DNA of 64,000 nucleotides. Origin: AC-49 sp963766605. GTDB lineage: Bacteria; Actinomycetota; Thermoleophilia; Solirubrobacterales; Solirubrobacteraceae. The translations under genes were made by a program, and so were the position numbers. Shown in pieces: positions 55,949-64,000 of this stretch; position 1 is the first letter of the stretch; every line of letters starts with the position of its first letter. The stretch covers positions 372,001-436,000 of the forward strand of contig CAVYAT010000005.1 in NCBI GenBank assembly GCA_963766605.1. The letters are read 5' to 3'. Under the pieces are notes generated by a model that saw only the letters and a list, made by a program, of their open reading frames with translations, searched no databases and had not been told where the DNA came from.

Positions 55949-56671
55949 CTAGCGGTTCAGAATCTCAGCCATCGCCCGCGGCGCGTCGCGCGGGATGCCG
56001 TGCCCGACGCCGGGGATGACGACCGTGTCCGCGTCGGGCAGGCAGGCGGCGAGCCGCTCGCCGAACGCGCGGAAACGATCGTCGGTCCCGCCGACGACGA
56101 CCGTCGCCGGCATCGTCAGCTCGCCGAGGCGATCCCACAGCGGCCTCATCCAGCCCGAGCCGAGGCCGCGCAGCGCGGCGGCGAGCGCGGCCGGGTGGTT
56201 GTCGAGGATGTCCGCGCGCCAGAACGCGGCCGCCTCGGGCGGGGTACCGGCGAACAGCGGCTGGCTGGACCACCGGTCGGCGAACTCGTCGATCGAGTGG
56301 GTCTCCATGAACCGCGCGAGCTGCTCATCGGAGGCGGCTCGGGCGGCACGGGTGGCGACGTCGTCGGCGATCCCGGCGGTCGTCGCCACGAGGATCAGCC
56401 GGTCGAAGCGCTCGGGCGCCAGCAGGGCGGCATGCAGCGCGATGCGCCCGCCCATCGAGTAGCCGCACAGCGCCGCCGTGTCACCGACGAGGTCCACGAC
56501 ATCCTGCGCGCAATGCTCGAACGTGATCGGCCGCCGCGCGTGGGCCGCGCCGTGGCCGCGGATGTCGGGCGCCAGCGCCCGATAGCGTTCGCCGTCGAGC
56601 CGGTCGATCACCGGATCCCACATCCGCCCGGTCCCGGCGAAGCCGTGCAGCAGGATCAGGGTCTCGGGCAT
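55949..56671 (-). CDS. menH: SHCHC synthase MenH (alpha/beta hydrolase)
   Basis: A 240-residue alpha/beta hydrolase. LILLHGFAGTGRMWDPV (oxyanion loop), LCGYSMGGRIAL (nucleophile Ser), VVGGTDDRFRAFG (Asp) and IPGVGHGIPRD (His) complete the triad. MenH eliminates pyruvate from SEPHCHC. Divergent from menD with only 16 nt between starts, it meets menC tail to tail. Confidence 0.9.
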   Translation of the reverse strand: MPETLILLHGFAGTGRMWDPVIDRLDGERYRALAPDIRGHGAAHARRPITFEHCAQDVVDLVGDTAALCGYSMGGRIALHAALLAPERFDRLILVATTAGIADDVATRAARAASDEQLARFMETHSIDEFADRWSSQPLFAGTPPEAAAFWRADILDNHPAALAAALRGLGSGWMRPLWDRLGELTMPATVVVGGTDDRFRAFGERLAACLPDADTVVIPGVGHGIPRDAPRAMAEILNR

Positions 56672-56687
56672 CGCCGCATCTTCCCCG

Positions 56688-58355
56688 ATGGATACCCACA
56701 TCCTCCTCAAGGCCTTCGTCGACGAGCTGGTGCGAAACGACGTCTGCGCCGCGGTCACGTCGCCCGGGTCGCGCAACGCGCCGCTGGTGCTCGCGCTCGC
56801 CGGTGACGGGCGCCTTCCCTGCCACTCGGTGATCGACGAGCGCAGCGCCGGCTTCTTCGCTCTCGGGCTGGCCAAGGCGACCGGACGTCCGGCCGTCGTG
56901 GCCTGCACGTCGGGCACGGCGGCGGCAAACTACGCCCCGGCTGTCCACGAGGCCGATCAGGCCGGCGTGCCGCTGATTGTCCTGACCGCCGACCGCCCGC
57001 CCGAGCTGCGCGAGGTCGGCGCCGGGCAGACGATCGATCAGATCAAGCTCTACGGCTCGAGCGTGCGCTGGTTCGTCGAGCTCGGCACGCACGAGCATTC
57101 GGTGGACCGCGAGCGGTGGGTGCGGACGCTGTGCTGCCGCGTCGTCCAGGCCACCACGGCGGGCCGGCGCTACGGCCCGGTCCACGTCAACATCGCCCTG
57201 CGCGAGCCGCTGGTGCCCGACGGGCCGGTGCCTGAGCCGTTCGGCGGGCGCCCGGGCGACGCGCCGTGGCTGACCCGGCGGCGCCCGGCCGCGCCGGTCA
57301 TGTGGACGGCGCCGTCGCCGCGCGGCGTCGTCGTCTGCGGCCGCGTCGAGCACGGCTGGAACGCGGTCGCCGAGGCGGTCGGCGTGTTCGCCACGGCGTC
57401 GGGCTGGCCGGTGCTGGCCGACCCCCTGTCGGGGGCGCGCCGCGGAGCGCATGCGATCGCCCACTACGACGCGCTGCTGCGCGACAGCGCTTTCACGGCG
57501 CGGATGGCGCCCGAGGCGGTACTCCGGGTCGGCGACCTGCCGACGTCCAAGCCGCTGCGGGGATGGCTGGCGTCGCTCGACGTGCCACAGGTCGCGATGC
57601 ACCCGACCGGCGTCTGGCACGACCCCGACGGGGTCCTCGAGCAGCTGCTGGAGACCGACCCCGTGTCGACCCTGCGGGCCGCCGGCGTGCCGGAGCCGGA
57701 GCCGACATGGGCGGCCGACTGGCGCGCGGCCGACGACGCAGCGGCCGGGGCGATCGACGCGGCGCTCGGCGCCGGGCTCAGCGATTGCCTGGTCGCCCGT
57801 GAGCTGGGGCGCCTGCCCGGTGACCGTGTCGTGTTCGTCGCCGCGTCGATGCCGATCCGCGACGCCGAGACGTTCTGGCCCGCGATCGAGGAGCCGCCGC
57901 GAGCGCTGGCCCACCGCGGCGCCAACGGGATCGACGGCACGATCTCGGCCGCGCTCGGCGCGGCGGCGGCCGGCGAGCGCGTCGTCTGCCACCTCGGCGA
58001 CGTCGCCCTCGCCCACGACATCGGTGCGCTCGTGTCGGTGCGCCGCCTGGGCCTGGAGATCACGCTGGTGGTCGTCGACAACGGCGGCGGCGCGGTGTTC
58101 GACTTCCTGCCCATCTCGAGCCACGGCGAGATCTACGAGCGCCACATCGCGACGCCGACGCAGCTCGACGTCCCAGCCGTCGCGACCGCATTCGGCCTCC
58201 ACTACGACGCGCCATCCGACGTCGACGGCCTGCGCGGCGCACTGCGCGAGGGCGGCGCGCGCCTGGTGCACGTGCGCACCGACCGCGCGGCGAACGTCGC
58301 CGGCCATCGTGCGGTGTGGGACGCCGTCGCGGCCGCCGTCCGTCCCGCGGGCTAG
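56688..58355 (+). CDS. menD: SEPHCHC synthase MenD
   Basis: A 555-residue thiamine-diphosphate enzyme joining 2-oxoglutarate and isochorismate. CAAVTSPGSRNAPLVLAL, DERSAGFFALGLAKATG and VACTSGTAAANYAPAVHEA are MenD hallmarks; LGDVALAHDIGAL and VVDNGGGAVFDFLPI hold the ThDP-Mg site. The N-terminus is complete. The stop TAG is part of a TAGCCT box before the next gene. Confidence 0.97.
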   Translation: MDTHILLKAFVDELVRNDVCAAVTSPGSRNAPLVLALAGDGRLPCHSVIDERSAGFFALGLAKATGRPAVVACTSGTAAANYAPAVHEADQAGVPLIVLTADRPPELREVGAGQTIDQIKLYGSSVRWFVELGTHEHSVDRERWVRTLCCRVVQATTAGRRYGPVHVNIALREPLVPDGPVPEPFGGRPGDAPWLTRRRPAAPVMWTAPSPRGVVVCGRVEHGWNAVAEAVGVFATASGWPVLADPLSGARRGAHAIAHYDALLRDSAFTARMAPEAVLRVGDLPTSKPLRGWLASLDVPQVAMHPTGVWHDPDGVLEQLLETDPVSTLRAAGVPEPEPTWAADWRAADDAAAGAIDAALGAGLSDCLVARELGRLPGDRVVFVAASMPIRDAETFWPAIEEPPRALAHRGANGIDGTISAALGAAAAGERVVCHLGDVALAHDIGALVSVRRLGLEITLVVVDNGGGAVFDFLPISSHGEIYERHIATPTQLDVPAVATAFGLHYDAPSDVDGLRGALREGGARLVHVRTDRAANVAGHRAVWDAVAAAVRPAG

Positions 58356-58366
58356 CCTGGCACCCC

Positions 58367-58621
58367 ATGGCCCAGCAGACATTCCTCGAAGACGAGCAGA
58401 CCGCGACGCCGCGCGCCCAGCGTCAGACCTCGAAGGCGATCGGCGCCGGCGACATCGTCGAGATCGACAAGAAGGGCCGTCGCTTTCACGCCCTCGTCGT
58501 GTCGCTGGCCCAGTCCGACAGTGGCCGCTTCGAGCTCGAGCTGCGCCCGCTGGACTCGCGCATCACCTATCGCCAGGCGACGGTCCGCGAAGTCCTCACG
58601 GTGTGGCGCAAGGCGCGCTGA
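58367..58621 (+). CDS. Conserved-looking small protein, unknown
   Basis: An 84-residue protein: a polar N-terminus with FLEDEQTATPRAQRQ, then a compact beta-rich part (IVEIDKKGRRFHALVV, RFELELRPLDSRITYRQAT) ending VLTVWRKAR. It looks like a small beta-barrel/KOW-like fold, but I cannot name a family. It follows menD by 11 nt and precedes a 39-nt hairpin repeat that lies before the convergent menF. High-quality codon use supports a real gene. Confidence 0.7.
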   Translation: MAQQTFLEDEQTATPRAQRQTSKAIGAGDIVEIDKKGRRFHALVVSLAQSDSGRFELELRPLDSRITYRQATVREVLTVWRKAR

Positions 58622-58645
58622 CGCCGGCGGCCGCCACGGGTTCTC

Positions 58646-58684
58646 GGGCTGCGAAACGTGCCGTAGAGGACTGTTTCGCAGCCC
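58646..58684 (+). repeat. 39-nt hairpin repeat, copy 3 (also likely bidirectional terminator)
   Basis: GGGCTGCGAAAC / GTTTCGCAGCCC is a perfect 12-bp inverted repeat with loop GTGCCGTAGAGGACT. It fills the gap between the converging 84-residue gene and menF, so it can stop transcription from both sides. Confidence 0.88.
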
Positions 58685-58686
58685 GG

Positions 58687-60111
58687 CTAGCCCGCCAGCA
58701 CCGGCAGCAGCGCCTGGAGCTTGATCTCCGTCTCCGCCAATTCGGCCGCCGGGTCGGACTCGCGCACGACGCCGACGCCGGCATAGCAGCGGGCGACCGC
58801 GCCGGTCAGCAGCGCGCAGCGCAGCGCGACGCAGAACTCGCCGTCCTCGCTCGTGTCCGTCCAGCCGATCGGGGCGGCGTACCAGCCGCGGTCCAGACCC
58901 TCGAGCGCCGGGATCAACGGGCCTGCGACATCGAACGGCTCGCCGCCGACGGCCGGTGTCGGATGAAGCGCCCCGGCAAGCTCGACGGCGGCGACCGGCG
59001 CGGCGAGCTGCGCCCGGATCGGGGTCGCCAGATGCTGGATGTTGGCCACGCGCACGAGCACCGGCTCGGGCGCCGCCGTCACCCAGACCGCGTACGGCGA
59101 CAGCGTGCGCTCGATGCGCCGCGCCACGATCAGCTGCTCCTCGCGGTTCTTGGCCGAGCGCATCAGCTGCTCGCCGAGGTGGTCGTCGACCGCCGGGTCG
59201 GCGCTGCGGCGCGTCGAGCCGGCCAACGCCAGCGTCCCGGCGCGCAGCCCCTCGCGGCGCACCAGCAGCTCGGGCGTGGCGCCGATGAACACCGACGAGC
59301 CGCGCCCCACGCAGAAGGTGAAGCACGACGGGAACGCCTCCCGCAGCACAGCCAGCACCGCCGCCGCGTCGTGCGCAGCCGGCGCGTGAACCTGGACCTC
59401 GCGCGCCAGCACGATCTTCGCCAGCTCTCCGGCCGCGATCCGTGCCACCGCGCCCGCCACCGCCTCCTCGAAGTGCTCAGGCGGCGCCGCGCTGACGACA
59501 TCGAAACGGCCCGCGGGCGCCGGGTCCAGCAGCGGCAGCGGGTCGTCGCGCAGCGCCGCTACACGGTCGCACAACGACGCCACGCACTGCGCGACATCGT
59601 CGTCGGGCGCGACCAGTGTCGCCACCGTCAGGCGCACCTCGTCGCCGCGGCGCACCAGTGCGACCTGCGGGACGTGCAGCGACGCCGGCGCGAAGCCGGC
59701 CCAGTGCGGCGCCGCGCCGCCGGTCGCGGCGAATGCGAAGCCGCCGACCGCGGCCAGGCCATCCTCGGGGTCGCAGGCCGCCCTGCCGGCCAGCTCGCGC
59801 CACGAGCGCGCGACGGCGGCGAAGCGATCGGCCCCCGACGCCTCGATCGCCGCCACACAGCCGAGCGTCGCCCGCGCCGCGCCGTCGCGATCGCGCTGTT
59901 CGAGGCAGAACCACGGCTCGTCGGCGATGCGCGACGCACACACGACGGCTGAGGGATCGGTCTGCGGATCGACCGTGACGCCCAGCGCGGCCAGCACCGG
60001 CGTGCCCGAGCGCCGCGCGCGCTTGGCCGCGCGCTCGACGCGCCGCGTGAGCTGCGCGGTCTGCGCGTCACTCAGGCGCAGCGGCCCGGGCTGCTGGATG
60101 ACGACATCCAT
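58687..60111 (-). CDS. menF: Isochorismate synthase MenF
   Basis: A 474-residue chorismate-utilising enzyme. LAKIVLAREVQVHA, FIGATPELLVRREG, LAGSTRRSADPAVDD and SAKNREEQLIVARRIE are conserved; ATPIRAQL and LHPTPAVGGEP follow, and AGVGVVRESDPAAELAETEIK closes it. It makes isochorismate for MenD. The ATG at 60111 lies 7 nt after TACTCT on the minus strand (60119-60124). Confidence 0.95.
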   Translation of the reverse strand: MDVVIQQPGPLRLSDAQTAQLTRRVERAAKRARRSGTPVLAALGVTVDPQTDPSAVVCASRIADEPWFCLEQRDRDGAARATLGCVAAIEASGADRFAAVARSWRELAGRAACDPEDGLAAVGGFAFAATGGAAPHWAGFAPASLHVPQVALVRRGDEVRLTVATLVAPDDDVAQCVASLCDRVAALRDDPLPLLDPAPAGRFDVVSAAPPEHFEEAVAGAVARIAAGELAKIVLAREVQVHAPAAHDAAAVLAVLREAFPSCFTFCVGRGSSVFIGATPELLVRREGLRAGTLALAGSTRRSADPAVDDHLGEQLMRSAKNREEQLIVARRIERTLSPYAVWVTAAPEPVLVRVANIQHLATPIRAQLAAPVAAVELAGALHPTPAVGGEPFDVAGPLIPALEGLDRGWYAAPIGWTDTSEDGEFCVALRCALLTGAVARCYAGVGVVRESDPAAELAETEIKLQALLPVLAG

Positions 60112-60198
60112 CCCCGTCAGAGTACGAGAGTGCACGGGCGACCCAGGTGAGACCAGGGTGACACTGACACCGGCCGCGCCATCGGAGACGATGGCGCC

Positions 60199-60855
60199 AT
60201 GAAGAAGCTCAAGCCCACCACGATCATCGGTCTGGCCATGGTCATCGCCGGCGGCCTGCTGATGGCCGTGGGCCTCAACGCGCTGTTCGCCACCGGCACC
60301 TGCGCGTCGGGCGGCCCCTACGTGTCGGCCAACCCGTGCCCGCCGGGCACCGGTGGGCACATCCTCGAGTTGATGGGCGGGATCGTCCTCGCGGTCTTGG
60401 GGATCATCATCTCCGGGCAGTTCGCCCTCGCCTTCGGCGGGTTCTTCACCGGCGTCGGCGCGTACTCGGTGATCCATGTGCTGACGACGAGCGGCCTCGG
60501 CACGGGCGCCAAGACCGGCGGGATGATCATGGGCATCACCTTCCTGATCATCGGCGTCCCGACGCTCCTGATCGGCTTCGGCAGCCTGTTTGACTCGAGT
60601 CCGGCCCGCACGCCGCTCGACGTCAATGCGCTGGCCGCCGGCGCGTCGATGCGCGCAGGGGCGACCGGGTTCGGCCCCGCGTCCTACGCCCCGGTCGCGC
60701 CGACCATCATTCGCCCGACGGGCCCCACCGCGCCCGCCGCCAAGGCCGGCGACGCCGTCGCCAAGCTCAAGGAGCTCGCCGACCTCAAGGACCGCGGCGT
60801 GCTCACCGACACGGAGTTCCAGACCGAGAAGGCCAAGCTGCTCGCTTCATCCTGA
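60199..60855 (+). CDS. Membrane protein with C-terminal SHOCT domain
   Basis: A 218-residue protein with four hydrophobic helices (about residues 8-30, 54-72, 76-95 and 107-128), a Cys-Pro loop (GTCASGG ... NPCPPGTGG) and a linker rich in Pro/Ala. The last ~30 residues AVAKLKELADLKDRGVLTDT and FQTEKAKLL are a SHOCT (short C-terminal) oligomerisation domain. The function is unknown. It is divergent from menF. Confidence 0.85.
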   Translation: MKKLKPTTIIGLAMVIAGGLLMAVGLNALFATGTCASGGPYVSANPCPPGTGGHILELMGGIVLAVLGIIISGQFALAFGGFFTGVGAYSVIHVLTTSGLGTGAKTGGMIMGITFLIIGVPTLLIGFGSLFDSSPARTPLDVNALAAGASMRAGATGFGPASYAPVAPTIIRPTGPTAPAAKAGDAVAKLKELADLKDRGVLTDTEFQTEKAKLLASS

Positions 60856-60891
60856 CCCCGCCGGCGCGGGCCGGTGTGATGGACTGCCCGC

Positions 60892-62388
60892 GTGAATCAC
60901 GCCACGTGGGCAGATCATCTGCCGCCGGGCACCGACCCGGCGACGGTCGACCTCACCGCCGGTGTCAGCCTGCCCGCCGTGTGGACGGCCAACTGGCGCG
61001 CCGCGCCGCAGCGCGAGGTCGTCCACGACCCCGACGTGGGCTGGGTGACGGGCAGCGAGCTGGCGCAGCGCAGCGAGGTCGTCGCCGGCCGGCTGGCCGC
61101 GGCCGGCCTGAAGGCGGGCGACCGCGTGCTGCTGTCGGGCGGGGCGAGCCTCGACTTCGTCGTCTCCCACATCGCAGCGCTGCGTTCGGGGCTCGTCATC
61201 GTTCCCGTCAACAGCGCGTACACGCAGCGCGAGCTCGGTGTGATCGTGGCCAACGCCCGTCCACGCGCCGCGATCTTCGCCGCCGAGCCGATGCGTGGCT
61301 GGGCGGCCGAGCTCGACGCGTCGATGGTCGTCACGGGACTCGACGTCGACCTGCCCGACGGCCCTGCCCCGGCGCTCGACACGATGGCGTCCGCCGACCC
61401 GGCGCTGCTGCCCTACACGTCGGGAACGACGGGGGCGCCGAAGGGCGCGCTGCTGAACCACGGCAACCTCGTGGCCAGCGCCGAGGCGACCCGGCTGGCA
61501 TGGCGGCGCGGCCCCGACGACCGCCTCATCCTGTGCCTGCCGCTGTTTCATGTGCACGGTCTCGGCGTCGGCCTGCACGGAGTGCTCAACAGCGGCGGCT
61601 CGGTGATCCTCCAGCCCTCGTTCGACCCCGAGGCCGTGCTGAGTGCGGCCGCGGCCGACGCGACGATGTTCTTCGGGGTACCGACGATGTACTCGCGGCT
61701 CGTCGACGCGCCGGGGGCCGATCGCCTCGGCGCGCTGCGCCTGTGCGCCTGCGGCTCGGCGCCGCTGAACGCCGACCTGCACCGTGAGATCGCCGCCCGC
61801 TGTGACCAGACGGTGCTCGAGCGCTACGGCATGACCGAGACGCTGATGCTGACGTCGAATCCCTACGACGGCGAGCGCCGAGCCGGGACGGTCGGCTTCC
61901 CGCTGCCCGGTGTCGACCTGCGCCTCGACGAGACGACCGGCGAGATCCTCGTCCGTGGCCCGGCGGTGTTCGATGGGTACTTCGAGCGCCCCGATGCGAC
62001 AGCGGAGGCGTTCGACGCCGACGGCTTCTTTCGCACCGGCGACATCGGAGAGCTGTCGGCCGACGGGTACGTCACGATCGTCGGCCGGGCCAAGGAGCTG
62101 ATCATCACCGGCGGCTACAACGTCTATCCGCGCGAGGTCGAGGACGTCCTGCGCGCCCATCCCTCGGTGAGCGACGTCGCGATCGTCGGCACGCCGTCGG
62201 CCGAGTGGGGCGAGACGGTCACCGCGTACGTCGAGACCGACGACGCCGACTTCGACCCCGACGCCCTGCTCGCCTACGCGTCAGACCAGCTCGTGGGCTA
62301 CAAGCGCCCCCGGCTCATCCACCGCATCGACGCGCTGCCGCGCAACCGCCTGGGCAAGGTCCTGCGCCACGAGTTGAAACCAGACTAG
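60892..62388 (+). CDS. Acyl-CoA ligase (AMP-binding, FadD-like)
   Basis: A 498-residue ANL-superfamily ligase. AMP-binding motif LLPYTSGTTGAPKGALLNH; ERYGMTETLML; FRTGDIGELSADGYVTIVGR; GYNVYPREVEDVL; and LPRNRLGKVLRHEL with the catalytic lysine. The substrate may be a medium/long-chain acid or malonate-like acid, which I cannot decide. GTG start at 60892. Its stop TAG and the ilvN stop share the palindrome CTAG (62385-62388). Confidence 0.92.
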   Translation: MNHATWADHLPPGTDPATVDLTAGVSLPAVWTANWRAAPQREVVHDPDVGWVTGSELAQRSEVVAGRLAAAGLKAGDRVLLSGGASLDFVVSHIAALRSGLVIVPVNSAYTQRELGVIVANARPRAAIFAAEPMRGWAAELDASMVVTGLDVDLPDGPAPALDTMASADPALLPYTSGTTGAPKGALLNHGNLVASAEATRLAWRRGPDDRLILCLPLFHVHGLGVGLHGVLNSGGSVILQPSFDPEAVLSAAAADATMFFGVPTMYSRLVDAPGADRLGALRLCACGSAPLNADLHREIAARCDQTVLERYGMTETLMLTSNPYDGERRAGTVGFPLPGVDLRLDETTGEILVRGPAVFDGYFERPDATAEAFDADGFFRTGDIGELSADGYVTIVGRAKELIITGGYNVYPREVEDVLRAHPSVSDVAIVGTPSAEWGETVTAYVETDDADFDPDALLAYASDQLVGYKRPRLIHRIDALPRNRLGKVLRHELKPD

Positions 62389-62957
62389 GTCTCGCCGCGA
62401 CCGCGTGAGATCGCGATCTCGCCGGTGCGCATCATCTCGATCAGCCCGAACGGGCGGACCATGCGCTCAAACGCCTCGATCTTGTCGGTCGTACCCGTGA
62501 CCTCGACGATCACCGAGCGCTTGGTCACGTCGACGACCTTGCCGCGGAAGATCTCGCAGATCTGCATGATCTCGGCTCGCTGCGAACCGTCGGCGGTGAC
62601 CTTGAACAGCGCCAGCTCGCGCGAGACGGTGTCGGTCGGGTCGAGGTCGCGGATCTTCAGGACGTTGATCAGCTTGTGCAGCTGTTTGGTGACCTGATCG
62701 ATCGGGTGCAGCGCGCCGTCGACGGTCAGCGTCACCCGGGAGGTGTGGTCGTTGTCGGTCGGGCCGACGGTCAGCGTGTCGATGTTGAACCCGCGTCGCG
62801 CGAACAGGCCGGCGATCCGGGTCAGGACGCCGGGCTTGTTCTCGACAAGGATCGAGAGGACGTGCTTGCGGCCGGTGCGCAGGCGACCGGCGGCCTCCAG
62901 GTCCTCGAGCGACAGCAGTTCCTTGGTTCCTGGCTCACCCATCGTCGGCTCCCTCAT
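62385..62957 (-). CDS. ilvN: Acetolactate synthase small (regulatory) subunit IlvN/IlvH
   Basis: A 190-residue regulatory subunit with an ACT domain: HVLSILVENKPGVLTRIAGL and ARRGFNIDTLTVG. It binds valine and activates the IlvB catalytic subunit. ATG 62957 overlaps the ilvB stop by 4 nt (ATGA). An internal ATG at 62942 is a possible alternative. The C-terminal half (EIMQICEIFRGKVVDV) is typical. Confidence 0.96.
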   Translation of the reverse strand: MREPTMGEPGTKELLSLEDLEAAGRLRTGRKHVLSILVENKPGVLTRIAGLFARRGFNIDTLTVGPTDNDHTSRVTLTVDGALHPIDQVTKQLHKLINVLKIRDLDPTDTVSRELALFKVTADGSQRAEIMQICEIFRGKVVDVTKRSVIVEVTGTTDKIEAFERMVRPFGLIEMMRTGEIAISRGRGET

Positions 62958-64000
62958 CCCACCATGTCGCGGGCCGGCTGGCCGGGCGCGATCATCGGGT
63001 AGACGTTCTCTTCGCGGGTGACGCGCACGTCGACCATCACCGGGCCGGGCGTCGCGATCGCCTCCTTGAGGTCGTCGACAAGGGTCGTCTTGTCGTCGAG
63101 CCGCAGGCCGGTTGCCCCGTGGGCGTCGGCGAGCTTGACGAAATCGGGGAACTGGCCCATATCGACCTGGCTGTAGCGCTTGTCCCAGAACAGCTCCTGC
63201 CACTGGCGGACCATGCCCAGGTAGCCGTTGTTGGCGATGATGACCTTGATGTCGATGCCCTCCTGGGCGCACGTCGACAGCTCCTGCATGTTCATCTGCA
63301 CCGAGCCGTCGCCGGCCAGGCAGATGACGGTGTCGTCAGGGCAGCCGACCTTCGCGCCCATCGCCGCCGGCAGGCCGAAGCCCATGGTTCCCAGGCCGCC
63401 GGACTGCAGCCACCGGCGCGGGCGGTCGAAGTGGTAGTACTGCGCCGCCCACATCTGGTGCTGGCCGATGTCGGTCGAGACGATCGCGTCGCCGCCGGTC
63501 GCCTCGTAGATCGCCTGGACGAGCCGCTGGGGCTTGATCTCGGTGCCCGTGCTGTCGTCGTAGTGCAGCGGGTGCTTCTGCTGCCAGCCGTTGATCCGCG
63601 TCCACCACTCCTCCAGCCGCGCCCGATCGGTGTCCAGCGCCCGGTACTCGACGATCAGCTTCGTGAGGACGTTCTTGGCGTCACCGACGATCGGGATGTG
63701 GGCTGGGACGTTCTTGGAGATCTCGGCCGGGTCGATGTCGATGTGGATGAACTTCGCCCGCGGCGCGAACTCGCTCAGCTTGCCGGTGATCCGGTCGTCG
63801 AAGCGCGCGCCGATCGCGCAGATCAGATCGGCCTCGTCCATCGCGTAGTTGGCGGTGCGCGTGCCGTGCATGCCGAGCATGCCCAGCCACTGGTCGTGCG
63901 GCGCCGGGAAGGCGCCGAGGCCCATCAACGTGCACGTGACGGGGAACCGGTCGGACGTCGCGAACTCGGTCAGCTCCCTGGCGGCGTTGGCGTTGATGAC
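62954..64000 (-). CDS. ilvB: Acetolactate synthase large subunit IlvB (5' end outside window)
   Basis: The last ~348 residues of a ThDP enzyme that makes 2-acetolactate from pyruvate, the first step of valine/leucine synthesis and parallel isoleucine synthesis. Visible blocks are TLMGLGAFPAPHDQWLGMLG, the ThDP motif FGLPAAMGAKVG ... CLAGDGSVQMNMQEL, and the IIANNGYLGMVRQWQEL loop. The frame runs open through base 64000, so the start lies beyond. It is co-transcribed with ilvN. Confidence 0.95.
   Translation of the reverse strand, partial: VINANAARELTEFATSDRFPVTCTLMGLGAFPAPHDQWLGMLGMHGTRTANYAMDEADLICAIGARFDDRITGKLSEFAPRAKFIHIDIDPAEISKNVPAHIPIVGDAKNVLTKLIVEYRALDTDRARLEEWWTRINGWQQKHPLHYDDSTGTEIKPQRLVQAIYEATGGDAIVSTDIGQHQMWAAQYYHFDRPRRWLQSGGLGTMGFGLPAAMGAKVGCPDDTVICLAGDGSVQMNMQELSTCAQEGIDIKVIIANNGYLGMVRQWQELFWDKRYSQVDMGQFPDFVKLADAHGATGLRLDDKTTLVDDLKEAIATPGPVMVDVRVTREENVYPMIAPGQPARDMVG

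Overview
The window is GC-rich DNA with a strong G/C bias at third codon positions, a 16S-23S-5S rRNA operon and tightly packed amino-acid and menaquinone genes. This fits Actinomycetota. The 16S text, the gene families (short HisG plus HisZ, SHOCT and DUF1036 proteins, mycobacterial-type SerC) and the menaquinone genes make Thermoleophilia/Solirubrobacterales my best guess; that placement is inference and was not computed.

Layout. 1-3.8 kb: the end of a beta-propeller protein, a RibD-C/DHFR-like protein, a MocR regulator, a small membrane protein and an NAD-dependent epimerase. 3.8-10.7 kb (minus): murA followed by hisZ-hisG-hisD-hisB-hisH-hisA-hisF, mostly with 4-nt start/stop overlaps. 10.7-13.6 kb (plus): an HD-domain protein, an MFS permease and a frameshifted isocitrate/isopropylmalate dehydrogenase-like gene. 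13.6-20.8 kb (minus): a small membrane protein, the rRNA operon (5S 14.2, 23S 14.4-17.4, 16S 17.8-19.3) with clear processing stems, and tyrS upstream of it. 20.9-23.5 kb (plus): a class A penicillin-binding protein and a small membrane protein. 23.5-32.8 kb (minus): an XRE-cupin regulator, leuC-leuD-leuB, ilvE, cimA, a DegT-type aminotransferase, argH and a 3-methyladenine DNA glycosylase. 33-40.8 kb: a patatin-like lipase, a methyltransferase, a short leuA paralogue, leuA with a leucine-rich leader peptide, a universal stress protein, an amino-acid permease, a ParB-like protein and a secreted protein. 40.8-51.8 kb (minus): a sugar ABC transporter, a GH13 glucosidase, serA, serC, ilvC, a methyltransferase and a DUF1036 protein. 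51.9-60.1 kb: a menaquinone locus menE, menB-menA-menC, menH, menD, menF. 60.2-64 kb: a SHOCT protein, an acyl-CoA ligase and ilvN-ilvB (ilvB runs off the end).

Together the genes cover most of histidine synthesis, the branched-chain pathway (including a citramalate route to isoleucine), the first two steps of serine synthesis, and chorismate to demethylmenaquinone apart from the hydrolysis of DHNA-CoA. I see no prophage, CRISPR array, transposase or defence island, so this looks like ordinary chromosomal core. The most interesting items are regulatory or structural: a 16-residue leader peptide with seven leucines before leuA, a three-copy 39-nt hairpin repeat, a recurrent TAnnnT box 6-9 nt before first-gene start codons (predicted leaderless transcription), two CG/GC-dinucleotide losses in one gene, and a palindromic operator before the regulator that heads leuCDB.
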